Source: Sulfitobacter maritimus
GTDB lineage: Bacteria > Pseudomonadota > Alphaproteobacteria > Rhodobacterales > Rhodobacteraceae
Direction of reading: 5' to 3'
Assembly: GCF_013346665.1 (NCBI RefSeq)
Contig: NZ_JABVBB010000027.1
Coordinates: forward strand, 1-34,712
Length of the DNA stretch: 34,712 nucleotides
Shown here: positions 22,681 to 30,450 of the stretch, piece after piece
Layout of the letters: the number at the start of each line of letters is the position of its first letter
Numbering within the stretch: position 1 is the first letter of the stretch
Notes under the pieces: model-generated
What the model was told of the DNA's origin: nothing
The model's input: the letters and a program-made list of their open reading frames with translations, nothing else
Database searches by the model: none
Position numbers and translations under genes: made by a program

Positions 22681-23493
22681 TTACTCAGCCCGCAGGTCCG
22701 GCAAGGTGAAATCCATGAACCGCTGCTCTTCGGCGATGGTGGCGGCATCGATCACGCCGCCCGTGCCATCGCCCACGGTCTGGATGGCTTCGAGCTGCCA
22801 CATGGCGACCAGCGCAATGGCGAGCTCCGCGGTCACGCGCGTGTTAAGATCGATGCTTTCCTTGAGTTCGTCCATGTCGTCGATAAGCCCCACAAGGCGG
22901 TCGACCCGCTCGAGCGATTGGCCGGCATCTTCATAGCTGTTCTGGGCGGCGGCTGAGACGAGCGCGCCGGTTGTTGCCTGCGTCGCCACGCGGTTGGCTC
23001 CGGGATTTCCGCTCGTGGCCATTTCCGAGAGGGTGTCCTCGTCAAAGCCGAGGTCGGCCAGAACGCGGTCCATCTGGGTTTCGATCTCGCCTGCGCCAGA
23101 ACCGGACAGGCCGGAGAAATCCCCCGTCTTGATCGCCTCAATCGTGGCGAGGATGTCGCCGAACTCCTGGTCGAGCAGGCCATTGAGTTCATCTTCCATC
23201 TCGGTGCGGATGATCTCGGGCAGTTCGGCAAGGCGGGTCAGCGCCTCGTAGGTTCTTTGCAGCTCCGCGAGTTGGTCCGTGAGTGTGGCAAGCTGTTCGC
23301 GGAGCTGCGTCAGCTGCTCGTTTTGCAGGATCTCGTCTTCGATCATCTGCCGGAGCTGCTGGATGTTTTGCGCGATGTTCTGGGTATCGACGACGGGCAC
23401 GCCTTGTGCTGCGACAGGGGGTAGGGCGCTGAACTGCAAGCCAATGCCAAGCGTTGTGACCAAAGCTGTCCTCAAGAGCAGATGTCCCATCAT
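22681..23493 (-). CDS. virB5: Type IV secretion minor pilin-type protein VirB5
   Basis: A 270-residue exported protein with signal peptide (cleavage near AAQGVPVVD) and a mostly helical coiled-coil body: NIAQNIQQLRQMIEDEILQNEQLTQLREQLATLTDQLAELQRTYEALTRL, typical of VirB5/TrbJ. The C-terminal part ends ELKESIDLNTRVTAELAIALVAMWQLE and a final FMDFTLPDL. VirB5 sits at the pilus tip. The ATG at 23493 overlaps the stop of the preceding lytic transglycosylase gene by 4 nt with AGGGAG upstream. A second ATG directly follows. Confidence 0.88.
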   Translation of the reverse strand: MMGHLLLRTALVTTLGIGLQFSALPPVAAQGVPVVDTQNIAQNIQQLRQMIEDEILQNEQLTQLREQLATLTDQLAELQRTYEALTRLAELPEIIRTEMEDELNGLLDQEFGDILATIEAIKTGDFSGLSGSGAGEIETQMDRVLADLGFDEDTLSEMATSGNPGANRVATQATTGALVSAAAQNSYEDAGQSLERVDRLVGLIDDMDELKESIDLNTRVTAELAIALVAMWQLEAIQTVGDGTGGVIDAATIAEEQRFMDFTLPDLRAE

Positions 23494-24644
23494 TCAATCT
23501 CCCTGATCGTAAAATCCATGAACGCGCCTTCGGCCATGCGGGCGCTGGCCTGGGCCAGATCCTCGGCAGAAAGCACGCGGGTGCGGGCCGCCTGAAGCCG
23601 GATGCGTGCAGCGACGAGGCGCACGAGTTCGGCGCGGGCATAGGTGTTGAGTGCGATGCTTTCCTGCACGTCTTCAGTTTCGGAAATCCGTTCGACGATG
23701 TCGGAGATGCGCAGGGCGGCTTGGCGGATCGCGGCGGGTGAGTTGCTGCCATAAAAGGCCGCCCCATGACCCGTGAGCGAGAGGTTGGCATTGGCCAGAA
23801 GCGCGGGGTCGATCGTGCCAAGCGCTTCGATCCCGCCGATACGGCTCAGATAGAGATTGTAGCGTTCAGGGATGACCGACACGTAGTGCTGGGTCTCGCG
23901 GAAGGGTGGCACGCCGCCATACTCAAAAACCCGGCCGGGTCCGGCGTTATAGGCTGCGAGGGCGTTGATGATGTTGCCATCGAATGTGTTGAGCTGGGTC
24001 GCGAGATAGCGCGCGCCGCCATGCACCTGCAGGTAGGGGCTATCATAGTATTCCGGGTTGATGCCGAGATCGCTGGCCGTGCCCGGCATGATCTGGGTGA
24101 GACCATAGGCACCGACGGGAGACCGTGCCCCAATCGTAAACCGGCTTTCCTGCCAGATGAGCGCTTGCAGCAACGCGCGCCATTGGACGGGGGAGAGACC
24201 CGCGCGGCCAACACCGGCAAAGCCGCTGGTCTCCTGAGCCACGCGGATGATGAGCTGCTCGATGGTCTCAGATGCGTCCCCGAACATCTGCGCACCGCCT
24301 GGATTGGGATCGATCTCGCCCGTGCCATAGACGGCTTCCACCGAGCGGTCGGGATCCCCGCTGCCGCTTTCCATCCCCGAGACCATCGCCGGCAGGCCCT
24401 GACCGCCGAAGCTGGTCTGGGCATCGAGGATGCGTCGGAGGGTTTCAAGCTGCTCCCGTTCGATCTCGACGATAAGTTCGCGCACTGCAAGCTTGTCGGC
24501 CTGAACAGCCAAGTCTGCCTCGCGATCGCCGGTCTCGACGATGTCACGCGCGGTCAGCCCACTGTCATTGGTCGGCACGCCTTGAGACAAGGCGAGACCA
24601 GGCAACAGGCAAAACGCGAGAATATGAGGCAGGCTAGACTTCAA
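23490..24644 (-). CDS. virB1: VirB1-like lytic transglycosylase with a VirB5-like C-terminal tail
   Basis: A 384-residue exported protein. After a signal peptide (SSLPHILAFCLLPGLALS) come a helical linker and an SLT domain at about 150-290: ALIWQESRFTIGARSPVGAYGLTQIMPGTA with catalytic Glu166, and [14 protein letters not shown]. It cuts peptidoglycan to let the secretion channel assemble. The last about 75 residues (DVQESIALNTYARAELVRLVAARI, ending FMDFTIREIE) resemble the end of the adjacent VirB5, which is not usual in VirB1. The start is TTG at 24644 with GGAGGG upstream, within the 3' end of the virB7-like gene; longer frames to 24710 lack a signal peptide start. Confidence 0.85.
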   Translation of the reverse strand: MKSSLPHILAFCLLPGLALSQGVPTNDSGLTARDIVETGDREADLAVQADKLAVRELIVEIEREQLETLRRILDAQTSFGGQGLPAMVSGMESGSGDPDRSVEAVYGTGEIDPNPGGAQMFGDASETIEQLIIRVAQETSGFAGVGRAGLSPVQWRALLQALIWQESRFTIGARSPVGAYGLTQIMPGTASDLGINPEYYDSPYLQVHGGARYLATQLNTFDGNIINALAAYNAGPGRVFEYGGVPPFRETQHYVSVIPERYNLYLSRIGGIEALGTIDPALLANANLSLTGHGAAFYGSNSPAAIRQAALRISDIVERISETEDVQESIALNTYARAELVRLVAARIRLQAARTRVLSAEDLAQASARMAEGAFMDFTIREIE

Positions 24645-24801
24645 TGTCGCCCTCCAGGGTGCCAAGGGGCGTGAAGTCACAATCAGGCGCGACGGGTGCC
24701 GTGGACGCAAGGAATGTGAAGCAGTTCACCTGCGGCTCCTGGTACTGGGTGCAGGAGGCCAAAACGCCGAGCGCGGCGAGAAGAAACAGGATACGGATCA
24801 T
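24634..24801 (-). CDS. Short VirB7-like outer-membrane lipoprotein
   Basis: A 55-residue protein: MIRILFLLAALGVLASC gives a signal peptide and lipobox with Cys17, then a short mature part with two cysteines (NCFTF, DCDFT) and a Pro-rich middle. The start overlaps the virB4 stop by 4 nt (ATGA at 24798-24801) and the stop lies 11 nt inside the next gene. Size, lipobox and operon position fit VirB7, the small lipoprotein of the outer core ring, though VirB7 sequences are too divergent for certainty. Confidence 0.75.
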   Translation of the reverse strand: MIRILFLLAALGVLASCTQYQEPQVNCFTFLASTAPVAPDCDFTPLGTLEGDIEV

Positions 24802-27161
24802 GAAAGCCTCCAGAAGTCCGGGCGGTCGCGGTAATCGGCGCCGACAAGCGCTTCGCCCTTTTCCATGCCGCCAAGGATCGTGAGATTGGGCCCAAGGGCG
24901 CTCAGATCGGCATCGACCACGATCGAGCCCTGATCGTCGCGGATCAGCGCCAAGCGGCTGTTGCTGCCCGTGTTGAGAAGGACGTCGAGCTCCTTCTCCG
25001 TGAGGTTCAGCATGGCGTAGTCCGCAGGCTGCGCGCGGATATTGGGCAGCAGGATCTGCGTCGGCACCGCCTCGACGATGGTCTTGCCGGTCCGGGTGCG
25101 CTCAAGCTGGCTTGCGTATTGCGTCATCATCACCGCGACGGTGTTCTGCTTGCGCGCGGTGACCAGCCAATTCGACAGCCGCTCGGCGAAATATGCGTTA
25201 TCGAGGGCCTTCCAGGCCTCGTCGATCACGATGATGGTGGGGCGGCGGTCCTCAATCTCGCGCTCGACCCTGCGGAAGAGATAGGAGAGGACGGCCATCC
25301 GCTCCTTGTCGGCCTCGCTGTCGAGGATGCCGGTCAGATCGAAGCCCACCACATCGCCTTTGAGCGAGAAGGTGTCCTCGAGGCTCTGCCCGAAGATCCA
25401 GCCATAGCGGCCGTCTTCGGTCCACTCGTGCAGGCGCTGGTGCAGATCGCCGCCATCATCGGTGGACACAAAAAGCGATGCGAAATCCCGCCAGTTCCGC
25501 AAGGCGGGGTTTGTGGCCTGGGCATTCTGGCGCACGACCTCCTGGATGCGGTTGGTCTGCGCAGGGGTCAGGGGCTTGTCGGCGCGGTAGAGCAGGGTTG
25601 TGAGCCAATCCGAGAGCCATGCGGTGCCGCGCGCATCGGTCTCTGTCCAGAGCGGGTTGAGACCCGTGGGCTGGCCGGCGTTCAGGGAGGCGTAGCGCCC
25701 GCCATTGGCGCGCACCGCCATCTCCATGCCAAGACGGTAATCGAAGACGAAGATCCGCGCCCCTGCGCGACGGGCTTGCGTCATTAGAAAGGCCGAAAGC
25801 ACCGATTTGCCCGAGCCGGGCCGCCCCATGATCAGGGTATGCCCGCTGGTGGGTTCTTTGTCGGGCGAACCTTGCTCGTGATAGGAAAACCGATAGGCGC
25901 TCTGCTCCGGCGTGGGCAAATATGTGACGACCCGGCCCCAAGGGGTAAGTGCTTCGGGTTTGCCAAGCTGCGTTCTATGGAAGGCCGCGAAATCCGCAAA
26001 ATTGCGATTGGTGACGGCACTGGCGCGGACGCGCTTGGGCTGGTTGCCGGGGTGCTGGCTGAGATAATGCGCCTTGGCCGCGACCCGCTCGCCGATCATT
26101 TTCACGCCCTCGGTCGCGGCGGCGTTCACGATCTCCGCGCTGAGGGTTTGCAGCTCTTCGAGCGTTTCGCAGAATAGTGTGACGACCATATGATGCTCGC
26201 CGAAGCTTTGGCGCTTGGCCTCGAGATCATCGGCGGCGATATCGAGGGCTTCCAAGAGCGAGAGGGCCGCGTCCTGGCTGGCCTGCATCTGGCGCTTTTG
26301 CCGCTTGATGCGGCCTGCCATGAGGTTCGAGTTGATAGGCGTGAAGGAATGCGTGACGATCATGTCGACCGGCAGGTTCAGCATGTCGAACATGGTGCAG
26401 GAGGTGCCTTCCGAGTATTCCCCGATGGTGAAACTCTTGCCGTAGCGATGGCCCACGACGCCTTCGGAAAGCTCGAAATGGTCGCTGTGAAACGTCACGC
26501 GGGTATTGGCGACGTTGAAGGACAAAAAGCCGTAGGTGTTGGCCGGGTAGAGCGGCAGCTCGGTGCCCGTGTTGAGCGCGCCCAGAAACCCCACCAATTC
26601 CCCCGATTCAGCCGACAGCAGGCGCGGTTTGAGCTCGGTGAGGCCCGAGAGGAAGACGTTTACGGCCTCGCCCAGGCGCTGCAGGCGTTTGCGGGTCTCC
26701 TCCTTCAGTCGGTCCGGCGCGCTGCGGCTGAGGAACGGCAGGAGACTTTTCGGCGGCGGGCGGTGAATGACGGTGAGCGTCAGTGTTTTGTCGCGGAGCC
26801 CGCTGGTCTCGAGTTTCGCGCGCCAGCGCCGGTCCACCTCGCCCGCGAAGCTGTCCTCGCGCAGCGGCTCGAGGTCCGGCGTGATCGCCTTCGAGACCTT
26901 ATGGACGTAATAGCTGAACTCCGGCCCCAATTGCGCAATGATCCGGGCAAAGAGCGCGGTCACCTTGTCGAGATAGGCGTCATCGGTCGTGTAGCTATTG
27001 ACCCCGTCGAGCCGGATGCACTGGAAAAGCTCGTTGACCCGGGTCCGCACGGTCTGGTCATCGACGAGGCTCACATAGGGCAGCATGTGCGCGAGGCGGG
27101 TCTCGTGCGCGTACCAGTCCGGCGTCATCGTGCGGAGATCAAGCGCGGCTTCACGGGGCAT
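24798..27161 (-). CDS. virB4: Type IV secretion ATPase VirB4
   Basis: A 787-residue ATPase of the VirB4/TrbE/CagE family. The N-terminal domain (about 1-400) contains YVSLVDDQTVRTR and the membrane-proximal part; the C-terminal motor has Walker A GRPGSGKS at about residues 445-453 and Walker B IIVIDEAW at about 640-648, then the family motif ARKQNTVAVMMTQYASQL. It drives pilus assembly and DNA transfer. Length is normal. It overlaps virB3 by 11 nt and the virB7-like gene by 4 nt. Confidence 0.96.
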   Translation of the reverse strand: MPREAALDLRTMTPDWYAHETRLAHMLPYVSLVDDQTVRTRVNELFQCIRLDGVNSYTTDDAYLDKVTALFARIIAQLGPEFSYYVHKVSKAITPDLEPLREDSFAGEVDRRWRAKLETSGLRDKTLTLTVIHRPPPKSLLPFLSRSAPDRLKEETRKRLQRLGEAVNVFLSGLTELKPRLLSAESGELVGFLGALNTGTELPLYPANTYGFLSFNVANTRVTFHSDHFELSEGVVGHRYGKSFTIGEYSEGTSCTMFDMLNLPVDMIVTHSFTPINSNLMAGRIKRQKRQMQASQDAALSLLEALDIAADDLEAKRQSFGEHHMVVTLFCETLEELQTLSAEIVNAAATEGVKMIGERVAAKAHYLSQHPGNQPKRVRASAVTNRNFADFAAFHRTQLGKPEALTPWGRVVTYLPTPEQSAYRFSYHEQGSPDKEPTSGHTLIMGRPGSGKSVLSAFLMTQARRAGARIFVFDYRLGMEMAVRANGGRYASLNAGQPTGLNPLWTETDARGTAWLSDWLTTLLYRADKPLTPAQTNRIQEVVRQNAQATNPALRNWRDFASLFVSTDDGGDLHQRLHEWTEDGRYGWIFGQSLEDTFSLKGDVVGFDLTGILDSEADKERMAVLSYLFRRVEREIEDRRPTIIVIDEAWKALDNAYFAERLSNWLVTARKQNTVAVMMTQYASQLERTRTGKTIVEAVPTQILLPNIRAQPADYAMLNLTEKELDVLLNTGSNSRLALIRDDQGSIVVDADLSALGPNLTILGGMEKGEALVGADYRDRPDFWRLS

Positions 27162-27429
27162 AGCTGTCCCCGCCGTGGATGGAGCGGTTCCGCGTGGGCG
27201 GCGTCTCTTGCAGCGCCGTCATCATCACGTCGATGAAACGGGGATCCCAGTCCGCGGCCTTCCAGAGAACCGGGTAGAGCAGGGCGGCCACGCCCAGCAC
27301 CGCAATGTGCTGGACCCAGACGAACAAGAGCACCGAGCCGAAAAGCCAGACCATCGCGTACATGATGGGCAGGCCCAGAAGCTTGGGCGGGCGCACGAGG
27401 CCGAGAAAGAGAGGCGAGCGCTCAGCCAC
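27151..27429 (-). CDS. virB3: Type IV secretion inner-membrane protein VirB3
   Basis: A 92-residue protein with the family opening [25 protein letters not shown] and one or two membrane helices at about 20-60, the normal size of VirB3. The start is GTG at 27429: it overlaps the virB2 stop by 8 nt (GTGGCTGA) and restores the expected N-terminus; the longer frame to 27486 adds a Pro/Ser-rich tract encoded antisense-like within virB2. VirB3 works with VirB4 at the inner membrane. Confidence 0.88.
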   Translation of the reverse strand: MAERSPLFLGLVRPPKLLGLPIMYAMVWLFGSVLLFVWVQHIAVLGVAALLYPVLWKAADWDPRFIDVMMTALQETPPTRNRSIHGGDSYAP

Positions 27430-27817
27430 CGGCAAAGACAGCGGCAACGATGGTGGGAGCGGCGGCGACACCGGCGATACCAACAAGCACCCAGAGTGCC
27501 TGGCGCAGATCGATGATGTTGAAAAACCAGCTCAAGAAAACGCCAAGGACTGCGAGTGTGGCGATCACCACTCCGAGCGGGCCAGTCAGAGCATCGACAA
27601 TGCCCTGCAATAAGCTTTGGATCGGGGAGAGATCGATGCTTTGGGCAAGGGCGGGCTCGGCAATGAGCAGGAATAGCGCCAGTGAGGCGACAAAGAGGTT
27701 TGAAATCCAACTTGTTTGGAAAAAGCGGTATCGCCAATGCACTGCCGCGCTGCGCGCTCTCGTGACATTGCCGATAAGTGTTTTAAGGAATGATTTCCAA
27801 AAAGGTTGGGACATCAT
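27422..27817 (-). CDS. virB2: Type IV secretion major pilin VirB2
   Basis: A 131-residue pilin precursor with an unusually long, basic leader (about 58 residues) ending LIAEPALAQ; the mature pilin begins near [23 protein letters not shown] and has two membrane helices ([17 protein letters not shown] and [23 protein letters not shown]), the TrbC/VirB2 pattern. The ATG at 27817 overlaps the stop of the upstream lytic transglycosylase by 4 nt; ATG at 27814 is an alternative. Confidence 0.9.
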   Translation of the reverse strand: MMSQPFWKSFLKTLIGNVTRARSAAVHWRYRFFQTSWISNLFVASLALFLLIAEPALAQSIDLSPIQSLLQGIVDALTGPLGVVIATLAVLGVFLSWFFNIIDLRQALWVLVGIAGVAAAPTIVAAVFAGG

Positions 27818-28569
27818 GAATTTGATCCTTCCAATCGGGCGGCCACTGCCATCACGCGGGCCACATGGTTCTGGGTTTCTCGGTAGGGGGGAATGCCGCC
27901 ATATTGGCGCACGGCGTCGGGTCCGGCGTTGTAAGCGGCCAGCGCCAGGCGCGGATCGCCGAACGTCTCGAGCATCATCGCGAGGTAGCGGGCGGAACCG
28001 TCGAGGTTCTGCATCGGGTCCTCCGGATTGACGTCGAGATCACGCGCGGTTGCTGGCATCAGTTGACCCAGACCAATGGCGCCCGCGGTTGAGATCGCAT
28101 CCTGCCGGTAGGCGCTCTCAACCTCGATGTTGGCCCGGTAGAGAGCCAGCCAATCCCTCACGGAGAGCTCTACGTGGCGCAAACCAGGATGATTGGCATA
28201 GCGCAGGGCCGTTGCCTCGATGTCTAAGAGAACGTCTGCGCGGGGCAGGGGTGCTGGCTGGGCGAGTGCCGCAAGCTGCAGCGCGTCAGGTTTGGTCGCT
28301 GCTTCCGTCTCACCAATAATGGCCAAACCATCGGACGCCGATCCCTGACCAACGCCGTCATTGTAATTCCGGGCAAAACCGCTCTGAGACTGGGATGGGG
28401 TCAGAGAGCCGTCGCTCTCCATGACCAGAACGATTTGCGCGGAGGCTGGCGCGGCGACCAGCCAGAGACAGACGAACTTAGTTGCCAGCGCCCTTGTCTG
28501 ATGGGGCTTTGTCTGGCGGGGCGAGTTTATGCGTACGGCTTGTACCCGCCTCAAGGGGCAGGTCGACAT
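27814..28569 (-). CDS. Lytic transglycosylase (first SLT gene of the virB operon)
   Basis: A lytic transglycosylase with the SLT signature [35 protein letters not shown] (catalytic Glu151 with the ATG at 28569) and [13 protein letters not shown]. The signal-peptide-like stretch [16 protein letters not shown] follows a 25-residue basic lead that lies inside the preceding gene in another frame. The start is uncertain: ATG 28569 and TTG 28554 are allowed, while a CTG at 28488 would give a short clean signal peptide with the 11-nt overlap typical of this operon. It would open the peptidoglycan for the secretion apparatus. Confidence 0.78.
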   Translation of the reverse strand: MSTCPLRRVQAVRINSPRQTKPHQTRALATKFVCLWLVAAPASAQIVLVMESDGSLTPSQSQSGFARNYNDGVGQGSASDGLAIIGETEAATKPDALQLAALAQPAPLPRADVLLDIEATALRYANHPGLRHVELSVRDWLALYRANIEVESAYRQDAISTAGAIGLGQLMPATARDLDVNPEDPMQNLDGSARYLAMMLETFGDPRLALAAYNAGPDAVRQYGGIPPYRETQNHVARVMAVAARLEGSNS

Positions 28570-28846
28570 GCGCAAAGCCAAGGCCAATGAAGAAAGACAC
28601 CACGCCGGAGATCGTCTTGAACTCGCGGATCTTGATATCGTTGTAGCTCGTCCGCGTGCGGGCGGTGACGAGGAGCTTTTCCACCCCATCATCAGAGACA
28701 ACGCGCATGATCCAGACCCCGTAATAGCTGGGGCCTTTCTTATGTGCGGACTCCTGGCACAGGATTTCTGCGCTATAGCCGCTTTCCACGAGCTCGCGGA
28801 ACCTAGCTTCCGTAACCACATTTGGTGCTTCTATGTCCCAGTTCAT
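28478..28846 (-). CDS. First gene of the virB operon, unknown function
   Basis: A 122-residue protein starting [29 protein letters not shown]. The middle ([53 protein letters not shown]) is a mixed alpha/beta pattern with one moderately hydrophobic segment near the C-terminus. No recognised domain. I chose the ATG at 28846; an upstream ATG at 28888 would add a Cys-rich 14-residue lead. It overlaps the start region of the lytic transglycosylase gene and is the promoter-proximal gene, so it could be a regulatory or assembly factor. Confidence 0.6.
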   Translation of the reverse strand: MNWDIEAPNVVTEARFRELVESGYSAEILCQESAHKKGPSYYGVWIMRVVSDDGVEKLLVTARTRTSYNDIKIREFKTISGVVSFFIGLGFAHVDLPLEAGTSRTHKLAPPDKAPSDKGAGN

Positions 28847-28910
28847 GGCCCGGCTCACGCTTTCTCCAAAGACGCAACACCCGGGCACTGCTACTTGATG
28901 CCTAGGGTTA

Positions 28911-28956
28911 CGATAGTATACTTATAACCGCAATAGTATATTATAATTTTCGCGGT
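28911..28956. promoter_or_regulatory. AT-rich divergent promoter with repeated TATACTAT boxes
   Basis: Between the virB operon and the gene at 29049 lies an AT-rich island in an otherwise GC-rich region. On the minus strand it holds two direct copies of a box, GTATACTATCG (28911-28921) and ATATACTATTG (28931-28941), 20 bp apart, that is two helical turns. On the plus strand TATAAT occurs at 28942-28947. ACCGC at 28927-28931 and GCGGT at 28952-28956 form a further inverted repeat. Confidence 0.6.
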
Positions 28957-29048
28957 ATACGTTAATCCGATACCTTTAGGCACGTAACATGCACTCGTTC
29001 AAGGATTTAAGCGGCTTTTGCTACCTTCGGTTGCGCATCCTACCTTTG

Positions 29049-29309
29049 ATGCGCACATTCGTTCTGCTGTCGCTCGTCGGTTGTCCGGCGCTTGCCGGTT
29101 CATGCATACCCCCGCCTCGGCCATTTGTTCCAAGAGATCCGAAGGTTGCCACGGAATTTATGGACATCCTCCGTCATGATTTCGAGCTCTACTTCCGCGA
29201 CATACAGAATTATTTTCGCTGCCTCGACGAGGAGCGTGCTCGCGCCTTTGACGAAGCGCGCGAAGTCAGCGAGGAATATGGACGCTTCTTGGGCTCGCTT
29301 CACCAATAA
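29049..29309 (+). CDS. Small secreted protein of unknown function
   Basis: An 86-residue protein with a signal peptide (RTFVLLSLVGCPALAG) and a mature part with a Pro-rich start (CIPPPRPFVPRDP) and an acidic amphipathic helix region (FMDILRHDFELYFRDIQNYFRCLDEERARAFDEAREVSEEYGRFL). The two mature cysteines could bond. It is divergent from the virB operon across a shared promoter region and proteins of this look are frequent beside such T4SS loci (from memory). An upstream ATG at 28989 is possible but would mask the signal peptide. Confidence 0.65.
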   Translation: MRTFVLLSLVGCPALAGSCIPPPRPFVPRDPKVATEFMDILRHDFELYFRDIQNYFRCLDEERARAFDEAREVSEEYGRFLGSLHQ

Positions 29310-29414
29310 CTTCGGGGCGAACCTTTTGGTCCGAGTCGCGCGGGTTCCGAATTCGATAACTGGACTACGAGCGAAATTCAGCCGAGAACCCGTTCGAGTT
29401 CCGTCGTCAGCGGC

Positions 29415-30422
29415 TTAGGGGCCGGGTTTCAACAAGCGAGCCACGCTTCGGCCGGCCGACACAATGTAGGGCGGCATGGACAGCGAATAGTGGCCGCAAT
29501 TCAGTTCCAATATGCTGGGCCCGGCTCCGGCGTCCTTCAGCCCTTGAATCAGCCTTTCAGAAAGCTCTGGCAGCACCACCTTGTCTCGCTTGGCCAATAC
29601 CACCTGTAGTTCGAGATTGTCCCGCGCCAGATGATGCGCATGGTTCACCAAGTTTAGTGGTCCCCAAGCCCTTCTGAGGTCGCCCAATTCGATCACGGGT
29701 TGAAGGCTCTCGCAAATCGTTCGCGTTGCGCGCCCGCTCCACACCATGTCAGCAAGACTTCCGGCCGTGAGGAATAGCGCAGCTTTTGAAACAGTTTTGT
29801 CATGAGCAGCAATCAACCCGGCAACCCAGGAACCCAGACTCATTCCGAGTACAGAAATCTCTTTATAACCTTGCTCCTTTAGCCACCGTATAAGCTTTCG
29901 ACCATCCCATACCGCCTGTCTCACGGATTGAGTCGTCCGTCCGAGATTCGGGCTTAGCATGTAGTCGGCATAATCGGCGCCGGGACGGCTACGTTCGAAG
30001 TGATACGGCAGTGCCATCTCGACTACCGTGATCCCACGCCGGGAGAAAAAGTTCGCCATCTGTTGATACCGCGCGCTTGCATTCCAATGGTGAAACACAA
30101 CCAAAGCTTTATCGAATGATCTGCTTTCTGTTACTTTCGCCCAGACGAGATTGTTCTCTGCGACGTCAGTAGAAATTCCTGAAGGAAATTTGGCCCAATC
30201 TCCTTTGCGTTCGACGACCAAGTCGTTGTTACCCGGTTCATCGAAATAGGTTGGGTCCTCAACAGCCTGGTCTGCAAGTTGACAGAAGGCCTCGATACCT
30301 GCCGGATGTCCGGAGCCAGGGAAGGCAAGTTCAGTGTCCAGAGCGAAATCTGTCCGCCTCTTTACTTCGTCCCCCCGCTCTGCGCGTCGCTCATCCCAAC
30401 GATCGAGCCAGCTATGATACAC
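29415..30422 (-). CDS. RcgR-like alpha/beta hydrolase
   Basis: A 335-residue cytosolic alpha/beta hydrolase, similar to abhydrolase-18 (DUF2048) proteins. Catalytic triad: nucleophile S195 in VLGMSLGSW, acid D280 in LAKRDKVVLPEL, His311 in CGHYSLSM. The start is GTG at 30422 with AAGGAG nine bases upstream. It lies 28 nt after the membrane-protein gene at 30451 and is surely co-transcribed. The pair matches in architecture the RcgR (hydrolase)/RcgA (transporter-like) pair known as regulators of conjugation in rhizobial plasmids; the lactone-hydrolase function there is putative. Family link is from memory and should be tested. Confidence 0.75.
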   Translation of the reverse strand: MYHSWLDRWDERRAERGDEVKRRTDFALDTELAFPGSGHPAGIEAFCQLADQAVEDPTYFDEPGNNDLVVERKGDWAKFPSGISTDVAENNLVWAKVTESRSFDKALVVFHHWNASARYQQMANFFSRRGITVVEMALPYHFERSRPGADYADYMLSPNLGRTTQSVRQAVWDGRKLIRWLKEQGYKEISVLGMSLGSWVAGLIAAHDKTVSKAALFLTAGSLADMVWSGRATRTICESLQPVIELGDLRRAWGPLNLVNHAHHLARDNLELQVVLAKRDKVVLPELSERLIQGLKDAGAGPSILELNCGHYSLSMPPYIVSAGRSVARLLKPGP

Positions 30423-30450
30423 TTTGTTTGTCTCCTTGGTCAGTCGCCCG

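Noticed and set aside
24634..24710. Upstream extension of the VirB1-like protein to 24710
   Set aside because: It would place about 22 Arg/Pro-rich residues before the signal peptide; TTG at 24644 has a good ribosome site.
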